Position numbers and translations under genes: made by a program. A stretch of DNA of 64,000 nucleotides from Liquidambar formosana (lineage: Eukaryota; Streptophyta; Magnoliopsida; Saxifragales; Altingiaceae), in the NCBI GenBank assembly GCA_039720395.1, contig CM077827.1, forward strand, positions 17,967,822 through 18,031,821, in the 5' to 3' direction. This document shows positions 11,875 through 23,694 of the stretch, piece after piece. Under the pieces are notes generated by a model. That model saw only the letters and a list, made by a program, of their open reading frames with translations, did no database searches and had not been told where the DNA came from. Within the stretch, counting starts at the first letter, position 1, and each line of letters opens with the position of its first letter.

Positions 11875-13897
11875 GCCATGTCATCCTCAGCCCAAATTTT
11901 GACCCTTTCGACTTCCAAAAGTGTTTCAGGACTCAAATCAACTCCGATTTTTACGAAACGAAAGCCAAAACGACCGTGTTTCGAAGGGGAATGTAATTTG
12001 AGTCACTTGAGGGCAAGAAACCCTAGCTATGTCTGCATGGTTGGGTCCTACAAAGGCGGTTAACCGCTATGCCTCACCATCGCTTAGCTTAGGTATGCAC
12101 ATAGGGTCGCACCGAATGCTTTCCAATTCAAAATTCAACCTCCCTAAACACATTTGGGGATGAAATTAAGACTAATCAAGGTCAAATGAGTAGTCATAGA
12201 ATGAAAATCATGAACCAATTCGGGCTAACCCGAAGTAGGTCTCTTAGCCGACCTGAGCCTTGTTGAGCCATTCTAATCCTGAACCATCAATTCATTGAAT
12301 TGAACCCATAAATACCTCAAATGCATCCATATGAACTCCAATTGACAACTTGGAGATCATTTCAAGGTCAAATGGAAAGTTTGTGACCAAAAAGACGATT
12401 ATGCCCCTCAAGTCACAAAAGTTCTTATTAACCCTCAAGATCAACTCCAAATTGAACCAAAATTCATACACACCATCCTTAGGACCCTAGAAACTCAATG
12501 CAAAAGACTAGACTCAAAAAGGAAACAAAAAGACACATGCAATGACGAACCCTAGCTAAGGTGGCAAAAATGGGGTGTGACAATATGACATATGGTGAAT
12601 ATCAAGAGTTTCCTTGTCAAATAAATACCTTTTTATCAAAGTTTCCATCCTGTGGAAGTTGCTTGATTTTAAACTTGGTTTATTTATCAAATATTACATT
12701 CTTTCTCTTTCAAATAAGGAAACTTAGGGTTTTTACCATAGGTTTATATTAAGATTTAACCCTAATTCTTTTCAAACTATGTAGACTTTAACCCATGTAT
12801 TTCGTTGCATGGTACGTAGGTGCTTTTGAGATTCAAGTCCGCCCTAGGATCCAAGTATCCTAGGTTTCTTTTCTCTTTCTTTTTTTTGTTTTATTTTATT
12901 TTCTTTATTTGATTATGCATAGATGGATGAATGGAATATATGATATGCATGCAATTCTTGATGTGATATACTTGCTTATTTTTGTATGGTTAGACTTTAA
13001 TTTAGCTCAAATAAACTAAGAGACCAAAATGGTGACATGGGTGCCTATAGGCGTTGCCTAGAACCTTCCCATGTCATAAATTGGCCTCTGAATCCTTAGT
13101 GTCTTTGGTTTCCAAAAAGACTATTTTTGCCTTTCCTTTTTTAAACATGGAGTCATTCACATTTTTTTCTTAAAACAAAGTGTTTTTAGGGTTTTCCTTG
13201 TTTCCTTTAAAAAATAAGGTGGCAACTCCTTTTCTTTTTCAAACTTATCTTTTATTTTTTCTTTTCAATCCTTGTGGGCCACTTTTTTGGCATTCACAAT
13301 GTGTATGAATTTTGAAGTGATTTGGAGTTCATTTCAATAGTTAATAAGAACTTTTGTGACTTTAAGGGCATAATCATCTTTTAAGTTGTATATTTTCTAT
13401 TTAACTTTGAAATGAGTCCCAAGTTGTTGCCTTGAGTTCATATGGATATACAAAGCCTATATATAGGGTCAATTTGATGAATTAATGGTTGAAGATCAAT
13501 TCGGTTCATAACGGTTCAGGTGGGCTAAAAGACCCTTTCTTGGTTTGCTCAAATTGACTCATGTGACCCACTCAATTTATTCTCATTTAACTTTAATTGG
13601 GCTTTATTTACATCCTAAACATGTTTAAAAAGGTTGAATTTTGATTTGAAAAGCATTTAACTCAACCTTGTGTGCAAACCCTAGCTTTGCAATGGTGGTG
13701 CACCATGGTTAACTATCTTTGTAAAACCTAACCATGCACCCATGGTTAAGGATTTTTTTCCTAAAATGTCTAAAAATGTGTCCTTCATCAAACCACAGTC
13801 GTTTTGGCTTTTATTTCGTTAAAATTAGACTTAATTTGACCCCTAAAAGACTCCCGAAAGGATTAGAAGTTAAAACCGAGGCAAACTGAAGGGGGGC

Positions 13898-13977
13898 CTT
13901 GGGTAACTGTCTAGGGCTGGACGGTCAGCCGTCAAAGCCCAGACGGCTAACCATCCAGGCCTAGTTGGTCACCTAAG
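13898..13977. repeat. GC-rich palindrome in U3 of LTR D (decayed)
   Basis: CTTGGGTAACTGTC pairs imperfectly with TTGGTCACCTAAG; the inner GACGGTCAGCCGTC is still palindromic apart from one position. Confidence 0.6.
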
Positions 13978-14834
13978 TGACTCCGTCTTTGCTTAGGATT
14001 CTGACTCCTCTTCCCTCTTTTGACGGATTCCTCTGCCTTTGCAAGTTGTTTCCTCCTAGGATTGAGTAATTTTGAGTTGTTTGAGCACCAAGAGAGTTTC
14101 TAATAGCCCTAAGATTATTATTTAATGAATTAATCTTAGCCATTGGTTTATTAGGTCAGTCGCCTATATAAACCAATAGGAGGCCACAAGTGCACTTTAT
14201 ATTTAGAGAGAAAGGGAGCTACGAGTTTGAAGAGTTAAAGAACATCAAAAGAGAGGTTCTCTAACCCTAAGCAAGCAAGAGAAGAGTTGTTTCAAAGGCA
14301 AGAGAAGTTCTACAAGAGGTAAACATACTTTCAATTGTTGAAATTAGGGTTACTCCTTCTTCTCCTTCTTTCTTTATGATAGTTCTAGTGCATGTAGTGG
14401 CTCTACCTATTAATGGAATTCAAGGTTTTTGTGATCATATATGAATGATTTTAGGATGATTCATGGTTTAATATGCCTGAAAAACTTTAGTTTACTAAGG
14501 TTTTGAAAACATTATCCTCTCTATCTTTTTAAATCATGCATGTTTCATGTAGCATACTTGCTGTGATAATTGCCATGAATTGATATTTCTATTAGTTAAT
14601 ATACATGATATAAATGATATTCATTATGGTTTGAGCATGTGTTAGGGTTAGTTCATGTGTCATTATGCATAGTTGTGAAATTAGGGTTTCGGTAACCCTA
14701 ATTTCAGGCAAATTTCATACAACATGTTTAGGATAGTTTTGTGAGTTGTTGCTCATCATGGTTATTCTATATATGCTGCATATAGTTGAATCATTCTAGG
14801 TTTGCATTCATATAGTCACTACAACAAAAAGGAT

Positions 14835-15005
14835 TTTTTACTGCGTGCAAGGATGGCAAGTCGTCAATGAGGGTCATTTACGATGTGCTGCACTTGTACG
14901 CCATTAATAAACCCCATGTGGGCAGTTTTAACGGCATGTGTAATAAGAACGCCATGAATGAGGTTTGTTACGGCGTTTAATCGGATGCCGTGTATATTTT
15001 GACCC
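14835..15005 (+). repeat. Left sub-terminal repeats of the CACTA element
   Basis: Several short units built on ACGGC/GCCGT cores (for example TACGCCATTAATAA, AACGGCATGTG, ACGCCATGAATGAGG, TACGGCGTTTAAT). They match, in either orientation, the longer array at the right end, as is usual for the transposase-binding sub-terminal regions of CACTA elements. Confidence 0.7.
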
Positions 15006-16668
15006 CACCCATGCACAAAACAGCTTGCTCAAACGCCATAAAAAATATTACATAGAACACGAAAATTTAGCGGTCATTTTTCTTCTTTTCCCTCTTCAAT
15101 TTTTTTCTCTTTTTTTATTCTTTTGGTTTTCCCAACTTGTATTCTTCTCCTCTCTTCAACTGAAGGCATTTACACACACCTAGGTCTTCCCCACCCGCAC
15201 CTAGGGTTTTGGCTGCTTCCTCCTCATCTCTTCCTCTACGTGGATGGTCTCTTACCCGTTTGTGACTAGTCTATTATGGAGAATCAAGAAGTCGACATCT
15301 AGGGCTTGAACGAGAAATTAGGGCTTTCGATTTGGAGAAATATTCAGGTTTTTCTTTCTTAACCTAATTTTTTTGGTGTCTTTATAGCTTGATATTGTGA
15401 GTTTGAAGACTATAATTGGTTTATTTTTATGATTTTTATTTTCCTTATGTTTATCATCTGCGATTTGTGAAATTTCTGAACTTTGTTCCTAGATTTCTGT
15501 GGGATTTGTTCTACATTTTGGGAGATTCTTCTGGGATTTTTTCTATAATTTGTTAGATTTGTTATTTCTTTTGTTAGATCTATGGGAAGGAGTAGAAGAA
15601 GGGTGAGAAGAAGGGGCAGATGATGAGAAGTGGAAGCTTAGATAATAATGGAGGTCTGTTTCTCAAGATGGTTTTTCCATTTTCGTTTGGATCAAAGATC
15701 AAGATTAAAAAGACGAATTTGGTGATGAATTCGTGCTCAAAAGTTTCTCCCAGGATGCGGCCACCGCCGGGGGCTGAGGGATCTGAAAAGGGTGTGGATA
15801 AGGAGTGGTAGAAGAGAAGGTTCTCGAGCACAGGAAGTTGAGGTAGCAGCAATAACTGAAACAAATAGGTACGTTTTATGAAGGAAAACAAACGGATGAT
15901 TTATTTGTTTTTTGAAATTTTTTTTTTTTGGTACATTAGATGTTTTAGCGCACCGTATTGTGAAAACAAAGCAACATGAATCAAATCTGCATAGCATATG
16001 TTTGAGATGAACGTCCATAATTGATCTAATCTAGAATGGGGGTTTTTTGGGAAATGATTAAGGAGTCGATAGTATGAGTTTTCGGGGGCAAAAGGATTGA
16101 ATACGAATTAAAATTATTCACATCAACTTTTGAATCTCTTTCATTTCCTCGAATTGGTACTAGCCCAGTAATCTTTTTAAAAATTAATTGACTAGAAGCT
16201 GCTATTTCAACAATCAAATATATGGTGACCATAGCTTATCAGAAAGTTTGCTGAGCTCATGTGATGACTTGGCAAGGTGCCCATATGGTTGCTCAAAATA
16301 TTTGCCATGTATAACATGTTATTCATTGTATCTGTTGTTTAATATTGTTACTGAATTATTTACCCATTATCTATTTCAGAGAAATCAATTGTGTATGATA
16401 TGAATATTAAAGAAACTGTATAATATGAGATGCTAATAAAGTTCTCTTGTCAACAAACACTAACCACTAACTGTGGCCATGTGTTGGGTAATCCACTTAC
16501 TCAAGCTTTGGAAGCTTTGGTAATGTAATAAGACTTATAAGGCCCGGTTTGGCTTAAGTTCATGTGGTTGTTTGATTTTTTGAGTTAAGCCTGATGGTTG
16601 TTCCAACTCATTGCTGTTACTAATTTATCTCTATTTTCCTTGTTCTGATTATGAGTAATATGTTTCAG
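15006..16668. other. CACTA interior, left part: unassigned gene-like sequence
   Basis: Looks like a 5' leader and introns (CT-rich leader, AG/GT junction-like points) but no protein family was recognised. A 63-codon frame at 15620-15811 on the plus strand is unassigned and could be a captured exon or chance. Confidence 0.35.
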
Positions 16669-16983
16669 ATCTTCTAAATGAATTTTTTATCTTCGTGTGG
16701 TAAGATTTTTTCCGAAAGCTGATTGACCTATTTAGAATCTGTGAAGACTTGGAAAACATAGATGGACTTCACATGACATTCAAAATAGTCAGAGGGATCA
16801 ATCAGTACTTTTTTTACTCCTTTCTATTCTATGTCCTCAATTTATGCCACTTAGTTAAATATTACATTATTGTGCTTAGTGACTTTTGTGTTTGGTTACT
16901 TGCAGTTTTACTCAATAGTCAATAGATCTTTGAGAAAATGTTTCGTGATGAATTGATCATGGATATTATTGGGTACCTTGAGT
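16669..16983 (+). pseudogene. Captured exons resembling PP4 regulatory subunit 3 (SMEK-like)
   Basis: Two exon-like blocks were read by eye. The first follows a TTTCAG acceptor at 16668 and includes residues FFRKLIDLFRICEDLENID and GLHMTFKIVRGI up to about 16800. The second starts after TTGCAG at 16906, includes IFEKMF and DELIMDIIG, and ends at GAGT/GTAAGTT (16983), a good donor. Order, spacing and residues agree with my recollection of the conserved region of the PP4R3/SMEK phosphatase regulatory subunit. The copy has stops (TAA near 16701, TAG just before IFEK) and has lost the first donor. It is a fragment inside the CACTA element, not a working gene. Confidence 0.68.
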
Positions 16984-19900
16984 GTAAGTTGTTCTGCTGA
17001 TGGTTTTTTTATTTTATTTTATTTTTTATTCTTTTATAAATAACTTTTCTTAAGTCAAGAAACTTGAATACTTTAACACGCATGTTTTACTCGGTGGTTT
17101 GAATGAGAACTCCTAGTCCTAAGGCAAAGCGTAGGTACTAAAAAATATATATTAATTTACTTAATCTTGTATTACTATTAGAAACACATTCTTAGTGCTT
17201 AAGAGAAAGCATTTAATGTAGCATTATGTATGTAAAAAATTTAATAATTCTCAGTGCTCTATATACTACCTTGTTGCCGATCAAAAAAATAAAATTAAAC
17301 TACTACCTTGCTGTCATCTATGACAAATGCCACTAATCTACCATGCCATTGGTATCATAAAAATCCATCTAACCAAATTGTTAATGGTCAAGCATTTAAT
17401 CCAAATATCTATCCATTTAGATTAGCCACTTAGCACCACAATAAAAAATTCAAAACAGGAAAAAATTGAGCTATTGAACAAGAGAAAAATAGCACAATCC
17501 AAAGAGTTTTAAGACAACAAGATGACACATTTCCTTTAGTAGACAAAGGGTAGGTTCTATTGATTGTCAAAAAAGAAAAAATGTTCATTGTAGAGTTGAA
17601 TTCAAATTTAGTTGGGAATCCTTTTTGTTTAATAGGATTGGTGTATTTTGGTAACCGGGAGTCCTTTGACTATTTGTTTTTTACTGACATTCACTTGCAT
17701 TGTAATTTTTTCTTTTCTTTTTTATACCTCGCATGTATAGGGCTTCGGCCTTTTCGCCTAAAGAAAAAAAAATTTGTGCTCATCCCATTGACTATAAGTT
17801 TAAAAGGCTTGTAGCCCTATGAAATGCAATGGCTATGATACAGTACTTATCTTGACACCAAGTCCTCCAAATGGGTACATTCTTCTTATGGTTATTATGT
17901 ATTGTGAGAACTTGAGCAACTTTGTCTTACTTAGCTTATCATGAAGCTATGATTGCACACTCGCACACTCACACACACACACACACACATGTCTCTTTCA
18001 TCACACCATTGTTCTATATAATGGATTTGATATTGGAATGTGTTGTTGAAAGATGAAATTGATGGCTTTGTAATGTAGTGAACATCAATTGAAGATATTT
18101 ACTTATTTATTTTAATGAAAATTAATGGTATTATGAGACGCTTTGCGTCATAAGATGGATTCTCCATGTATGTTCAGGTTTTGCACAATGCAAGTATTAA
18201 AGTTATTACAAAGGCAACTCTAAGTGAGAAGGGGTTGGGCCTGCGCTATAGTGAACCCGTGTTTGAGACTCGAGTTAAGGCCTATTTTCTGCCTGGCCCA
18301 TCTTATTCTTATAAGTTCATTGGGCCTAATCCAAAGGTTAACATATGTTAGAGGTAATGGTTCTATCTTTCATTAAGTATTGATTGGGTTACTCAAGTAG
18401 GTAATTGGATGGAATTTTGTATATGCATATAGATTGTTTAGTTTAATGTATCTTGTAAAAGGATTATTTAGTTTAATGTGTCATATCCATAGTCGTAGAA
18501 GATTCTCAATGTAAAAAAAAACCCAAGAAAACTAATAATAAGGATATTAAGGAAAAATTGATGATTTGTCATGCCGTAAAGGTGTAATAGTATTCCTCAG
18601 ATGCCCCCCATAAACTGATTTGAACATTGTTGCTGTCTAAGAGTCCAAATGACGTGCCATGTATTTCTAGATAAATTGTAATCCTTGCCTCAAATTATAA
18701 ACTGTTCTTTCCAATTATAAAGAGTTGTTCAGCACTAACATTATATATTGCTAATGAGTTTAATGATGCTTGTTAATAGACTGGTTGTTTTGTTGTGATT
18801 CTCTTTTACTTCTTGGTTTCTACTTATATACGTAGAAGTGATCTTAATTGCGTCTAGTTAGGTTACTGCTGACTGCAAAGGAAAGTAATAATAATAGCTT
18901 GTTTCTCGGAAAATTTAAAAAAAATAATAATAAAAAAAACTAAAACAAAAACAAAAAAAAAGACATTTGCTATTGGAGAATAAAAGGTTCCTTCTTTTTG
19001 ATAGTCCAAGTTTCTTTTTTTAATTTGCAGAAACTTGACATGAACTAGAGGCCAAGTTTGTAAGATTTGATAAACTCCTATTTCAATAGTTAATTTCAAG
19101 ACATGTAGGAACTTCTATCATTTTAAACATTCAATTGATTTTCAACTGTTTCAATTTAAAATGCCAAATCTTTCAAACTTCCAGGATTTCATTTTTGATT
19201 TCCAACAAAAATAAATATGGTTGCTAAACAAATATTTAGATTTTTATTGAAGGACACTTCTATAGAGGTAGGTCGTCCATTCAGTAACCAAACATGTGAT
19301 TAAACATAGCCACATAGGTTTTGTTTGGGAAATATGCAAATGCTGCAGTGCTGCACTTAGGCAAGTGAAAACCTTCATATAATATGATCATTTGTAGAAT
19401 TTTGAAAGGGGTACCCACTGGTACACAATATATAATGGTCTCTTCTAAGGTCTAAGACTTCATGATAAAGCAATCACATAGTACCTTTTAGATCAGTCGT
19501 TAAACCAATCCTCCATTTTCCTTAGGTATTTTGGATTTTGAACTTTATGTCATTGAGTAAGCTACTATTATTTTTATCTAGAGCTAAAGAAAATGATGGT
19601 ATGATCGAGTTCCTTCAAGAAATATTGTCTGTAAAATTATATTCTATATAAAAATGAAAAAAAATATGTGAAATTATCCTGACTTCAATATAGTTGTCTG
19701 TTAAAATGTATAAGGTTAGGAAGTATACTAATTGCATTTTGATATATATTTTTTTAAAATATAATGGCATGAGCTAAAGGCAAGACCCTACTAGAGGATT
19801 AGAAATGCCCTACAAAGATGCAAATTCAAAGCTCGAAGAGTGATATTTCAGCACTACAGAACTTGAGGTAGAGTTTTCTCCACTGTGAGGGAGAATAATG

Positions 19901-20879
19901 TAGAGCATGCTCACAAGAAAATGTCAAAGTGGGTCAATTTGGAATATTTTTTGGATTGGAATGATCATAATCCAAAATAGGACTAGGATTGATTAATTTA
20001 AATAATGTCTATGATATATAATTAGTAGTAGGACTTAGTTATGAATCAAGTTATGCTTAGGATGCTCCAAGAATTTTGAAATTTTGTTAAGTTTATTTAC
20101 TAGTGGTGGAAATTTCCATAGCTAGGCTAGATGCTTCTCCAAGATGCTACCCGGTTGCTTCTCTAGGAAGCCACCTTGTTGCTTCTCAATGATTTCACTA
20201 TTCTCTCTCTCTCTCTCTCTCTCTATCTTTTTTGGTTTGTGTCATGCCCAATTTATGCAACACACAATTGCACCGTAGTTCTCCCATGAAATGTATCACA
20301 ACTCACTGCAATTCTGAGGAAAAGTTGCCTTCTCAATGTCTAAATTCCAAATTATGGATTTGTTGTGGCCTGTGAGCATGGGTTTGAATATATTAAGGAT
20401 TTGGGAATGGCCTGTGGCAAAAAAAATAAAAAAATAAAAAAAATAAAAAATAAAAATAAAAAACCTTGTTTCTTAGGAATATGGTGAGTAGGGATTAATT
20501 ACTTTTTGGATAAAATTCTAATGAAAATCTTATAATGTCTTAACTTCCCCTCTAACCCTTTACTCTTTTAGTAAGTACTTTAGATTGACCAAATTATTGC
20601 ACAGACTTCATTTTTTTTGTATATGGTACTATTCACTCAGGATAAATTCACTTGGAAAAATTTCCAGTGAAAATGCTTCTGGTAAATGGGATGCACCTGT
20701 ATCAGAGAATATGAAAAAGAATTAACTAATCTTCATGTTTACCTATCTATTTTTGGCTGCTTCTACATTTCTTGAGATTTTCTTTTTAGAATACATGTTT
20801 TATGCATTATTTTTCTTTCTTTTGTTTACAATGAGTGTTCGAGACTTCGCTTCCAACTAATCTCATGTGCACAAGTAGT
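16984..20879. other. CACTA interior, middle: unassigned AT-rich sequence
   Basis: Holds an (AC)n microsatellite at 17971-17989, a (CT)n run near 20203-20226 and A-rich tracts (18910-18962, 20420-20462). A 61-codon frame at 18166-18351 follows a TTCAG and could be another captured exon, but no family was recognised. Confidence 0.4.
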
Positions 20880-21343
20880 TATTCAGTCTTGTTGGGGAGT
20901 CATGGGTGGTTCTGGGCTGTGTAAGGAGCCTTTTTGCTACCAAGTTTTGGGAAGTGTGCTATTTTTTTGCATTGCTCTGTGGAAGTGTGCTATTTTGGCA
21001 GTCTTCTAGACTCTTGGACTGAAAGAAAGAAGAGGATCTTCGATGACAAGGACTCTTAATGGGCTGAAACGTGGGGTAAAGTGCACTTCTTGGCTTCTTT
21101 TTGGGCTAATTCTTCTAAGGAATTTGTCTCCATTCCTTTATTCTTAGTAAAAGCTGACTGGAGGGCTATGTGCAACTTAGTAGCTAGCTATTATAGCAAA
21201 CTTTGCCTTTTTCTGTGCTTTTTTTGTTGTTTTTCACTGCTACGAGAGGACTGCTGGTCCTCTTTTTTCTACCTTTTTGTACTCTCACATTTAGATTATA
21301 TACTATAACTCTTTGTTGCTGATCCAAAAAAAAAAAAAAAAGT
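20880..21343 (+). mobile_element. 5'-truncated LINE (non-LTR retrotransposon) tail
   Basis: A decayed frame around 21010-21180 includes ERKKRIFDDKDS, a stop, then WAETWGKVHFLASFWANSS and ADWRAM. This resembles the C-terminal end of plant LINE reverse transcriptase polyproteins (zinc-binding region and downstream). A 3' untranslated part and an oligo(A) run at about 21326-21342 follow. The 5' border is uncertain. Confidence 0.6.
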
Positions 21344-21612
21344 AGTCAGAGCAACCCTTTTTGGTGTTCGTTATTATTCTTATTATTATTTGAAAGGAAA
21401 TGAAGCAAAGAACTCTTATTATTATTTGAGCTGGACCTTGCATGGTTCTTTCATCCTAGATTCTATCTTTATAGGCATATGTCTTGCTATTTTTAAACTA
21501 ATTGATTTAATTGTGAAAGCTATAGATGCCCATCTCAACCTTATTGGTTTTGCATTTTAGGTCGTTGAAGTATGGTGTATTGAATGCCAGCTATTTAAGA
21601 AATAAATAATAA

Positions 21613-22175
21613 TAAAATTAATGGCGTGTAGACCATTTTTCCATGAAAAGTCTTGCATAAAATGCCGTAGATAGCATTATTCACAGCCTTTGGTGCATCT
21701 CATTAAATAGAATTTATGGCGTGCATAACAATGCTACATAATCCATTGACAGCGTACCTAAAATGCCATGAATAAGGTTATTCACGGCACTCATCTGTAC
21801 ATCGTTAAAAGATATTTACGGCATGCACCAAAATGCCGTTAAAAGGTATTTATGGTGTGCTCGAAAATGCCGTTAAAAGGTATTCACGGTGTGCTAGAAA
21901 ATGCCGTTAAAAGATATTTACGACGTGCACCAAAATGCCGTTAAAATGTATTAACGGCATTCTGTTGTATGTTATTAAAAGATATTTACGGCGTGCATAA
22001 AAATGCCATGAATAAGGTATTTACGGTGTGCCTAAAATGCCGTGAATAAGGTTATTTACGACATAAAATGTACGCCGTGGATAACATAGACTTTCTACGG
22101 CATTGCACCTAACGGCATACGAATGTACGCCGTGGAAAGCCATTAACGACGTTTTTTGCACGCCGTGAATACTCA
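21613..22175 (+). repeat. Right sub-terminal hairpin repeat array of the CACTA element
   Basis: About a dozen units of roughly 39 bp. The common form is TTTACGGCGTGCANN followed by AAAATGCCGTTAAAAGGTA. Within a unit ACGGCAT and ATGCCGT are inverted, so each unit can fold. Copies vary mostly at CpG positions (ACGGCG, ATGGTG, ACGACG), as expected after methylation and deamination. Confidence 0.85.
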
Positions 22176-23611
22176 TTTTTCTTGTAGTGAGTAGATTTTA
22201 TAGGGTTTTTGGAGAGATTATCTTTTTCTAAGGATAATTATCCTTTTCGTTAGGTAAGGTTTTGTATGAGAGCTTTCTGTGATGTGTTTAAGCATGAAAT
22301 CACTTCTATTGTGTTCTAAGATATATATTTTACGTAGAATATGATGATTGCACCTCCCCATAATGACTTTTTTTTTACGTAAAATTATCTTAGGATAGTT
22401 TTTCTTAAGAAAGCTCACCGTAGGAAGGCCTTTTTTCATATTTTACATAAAATATTATCTTTTTGGTTAGAATAGATTTTGTAATCATGCTTATGGATAT
22501 TATTGGATGATCTCATGATCGTTAGTATGCTTTTAGTAGGTTTTTATGCATGTTAGCTAAGTCATTGCATGTAGGGTTGTATTAGGGTTTTTACTTATTT
22601 ATTATTCTTGTTGTTTGCATGATTAATGGATGATTTTAGGCCTTAATGTGATTCTATCCAAATTAGTACTTTGTTCTTTTTGCATGGTTTTGAGCACGTG
22701 TAAGGGTGCAAACAGGTGCGATAATAGCCTTATTGCAAATAAGGCTGTTGTTGCTTAAACTTGCTATTGCTTGGATTAAATCGCATAAGGTAAATAGGGT
22801 ATGAAAGTGTCCTAATTCACTTTTCCTAACCTTTCTTTCTCTTCTTCCTTTTCTAGGGTTATTTCTTAATACGAATACATGGTCATTACTAGAGGTTTCC
22901 TTATAAAATAATTTGTCTTTTTCTCAAAGTTTCCATCTTGTGGAAGTTGTTTCAAATTTGGTTTATTTATTAACATTTTATCTTTCAAATAAGGAAACTT
23001 AGGGTTTTTACCATGAGTCCGTATTAGGATTTAACCCTATTCTTTTCGAATCACATGGACTTTGATCCATGAATTTCCGTACATGGTACGTAGGCGCTTA
23101 ATTGATGTTCAAGTCTGCCCTAGGAGACTAAGTATCCTAGGTTTTCTTTTTTCTTTTATTCATTTGTCCATCACATATGATTGCTAGTGGAATAGGATGG
23201 ATTCATGTTTGTGATTGCTAGTAGATTAGGATGAATTTATCCATCACATATGATTGCTAGAGTAGGATGGATTTGTGATTGATTAGCATGCTGTATTTTA
23301 TTTATTGATATTGATTTGCATGTGATTAAGTCATTAAATTAACCCAATCAAATTAAGAGACCAACTCGGGCGATGTGGGTGCCTATGGGCTTTGCCCAAA
23401 ACCTTCCCACGTCGTAACTTAGCCCTCGAATTCAATTTTCTGATTTTAAAGACTTTGCCTTTCCTTTTAAAATGGAGTCATGAGGTTTTGGAAATAAAAC
23501 ATTTTTATGGTTTTCCTCTTTTCCTTAAAAAATGAGGTGGCAACTCCTTTCCTTTGTTGTCTTTCACATTATTTGCCAAAAAATCCCGTTGGCCGTTTTC
23601 CAGGGTTCACA

Positions 23612-23694
23612 AATTCAAATTTCCAAAATTGGAAGTTGGTTAGAGTAGAGAAAAAAATAGAGAGCTTGGTTGGAGTGAAAACCAAAATAGTAGT
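23612..23694. other. Short unassigned spacer between LTR D and the Athila element
   Basis: No element recognised. Its right end, CCAAAATAGTAGT, and the sequence after the Athila element, GTAGCTATTTTGG, together suggest the pre-insertion site was a near-palindrome. Confidence 0.5.

Larger units (their letters stand above)
9344..12582 (-). mobile_element. TAT-family solo LTR C, minus strand, nested in LTR A
   Basis: On the plus strand it starts TGTGGACCC and ends GGGGTGTGACA, the reverse complement of the family ends. It is flanked by a perfect 5-bp duplication, ATATG at 9339-9343 and 12583-12587. At 3239 bp it is the longest copy here, partly because of an internal 182-bp tandem duplication. 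The TATA box reads TATTTATA on the plus strand at 11600-11607. No coding region is credible; the short open frames fall in non-coding LTR sequence. Confidence 0.88.
4754..13298 (+). mobile_element. TAT-family gypsy LTR A, split by two later LTRs
   Basis: Begins TGTCACACTCC and ends GGCATTCACA, the ends shared by every LTR of this family here. Its own sequence is 4754-6471, about 9234-9343 and about 12588-13298, roughly 2.5 kb in total. The gaps are filled by LTR B and LTR C, each with its own duplication. A TATA box (TATAAATA) is at 5720-5727. No primer site or gag follows. The 3' end abuts the truncated LTR D directly. Flanking pentamers ATGAG (left) and AATTC (after LTR D) do not match. Confidence 0.8.
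14817..22189. mobile_element. CACTA (En/Spm) DNA transposon, non-autonomous
   Basis: Begins CACTACAACAAAAAGG and ends TTTTTCTTGTAGTG; the inverted end CACTACAA is followed by AAAAA on both sides. A perfect 3-bp duplication AGT (14814-14816, 22190-22192) flanks it, and LTR D reads through on either side. Sub-terminal GC-containing hairpin repeats are present at both ends, many more at the right. No transposase frame was found in 7.4 kb. The interior holds gene-derived exons (16669-16983), a LINE tail (near 20880-21343), microsatellites and AT-rich intron-like sequence. It is best read as a gene-capturing CACTA derivative. Confidence 0.93.
13299..23611 (+). mobile_element. TAT-family LTR D, 5'-truncated, split by a CACTA element
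   Basis: Starts abruptly at ATGTGTATGAATTTTG, about 110 bp into the family LTR, directly after the 3' end of LTR A, and ends CCAGGGTTCACA. Its own sequence is 13299-14816 plus 22193-23611, about 2.9 kb. TATATAAA is at 14165-14172, and the palindrome (decayed) at 13898-13977. A 16-bp perfect palindrome AAGGATAATTATCCTT is at 22230-22245. The A-D junction suggests deletion or illegitimate joining between two LTRs. Confidence 0.75.
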
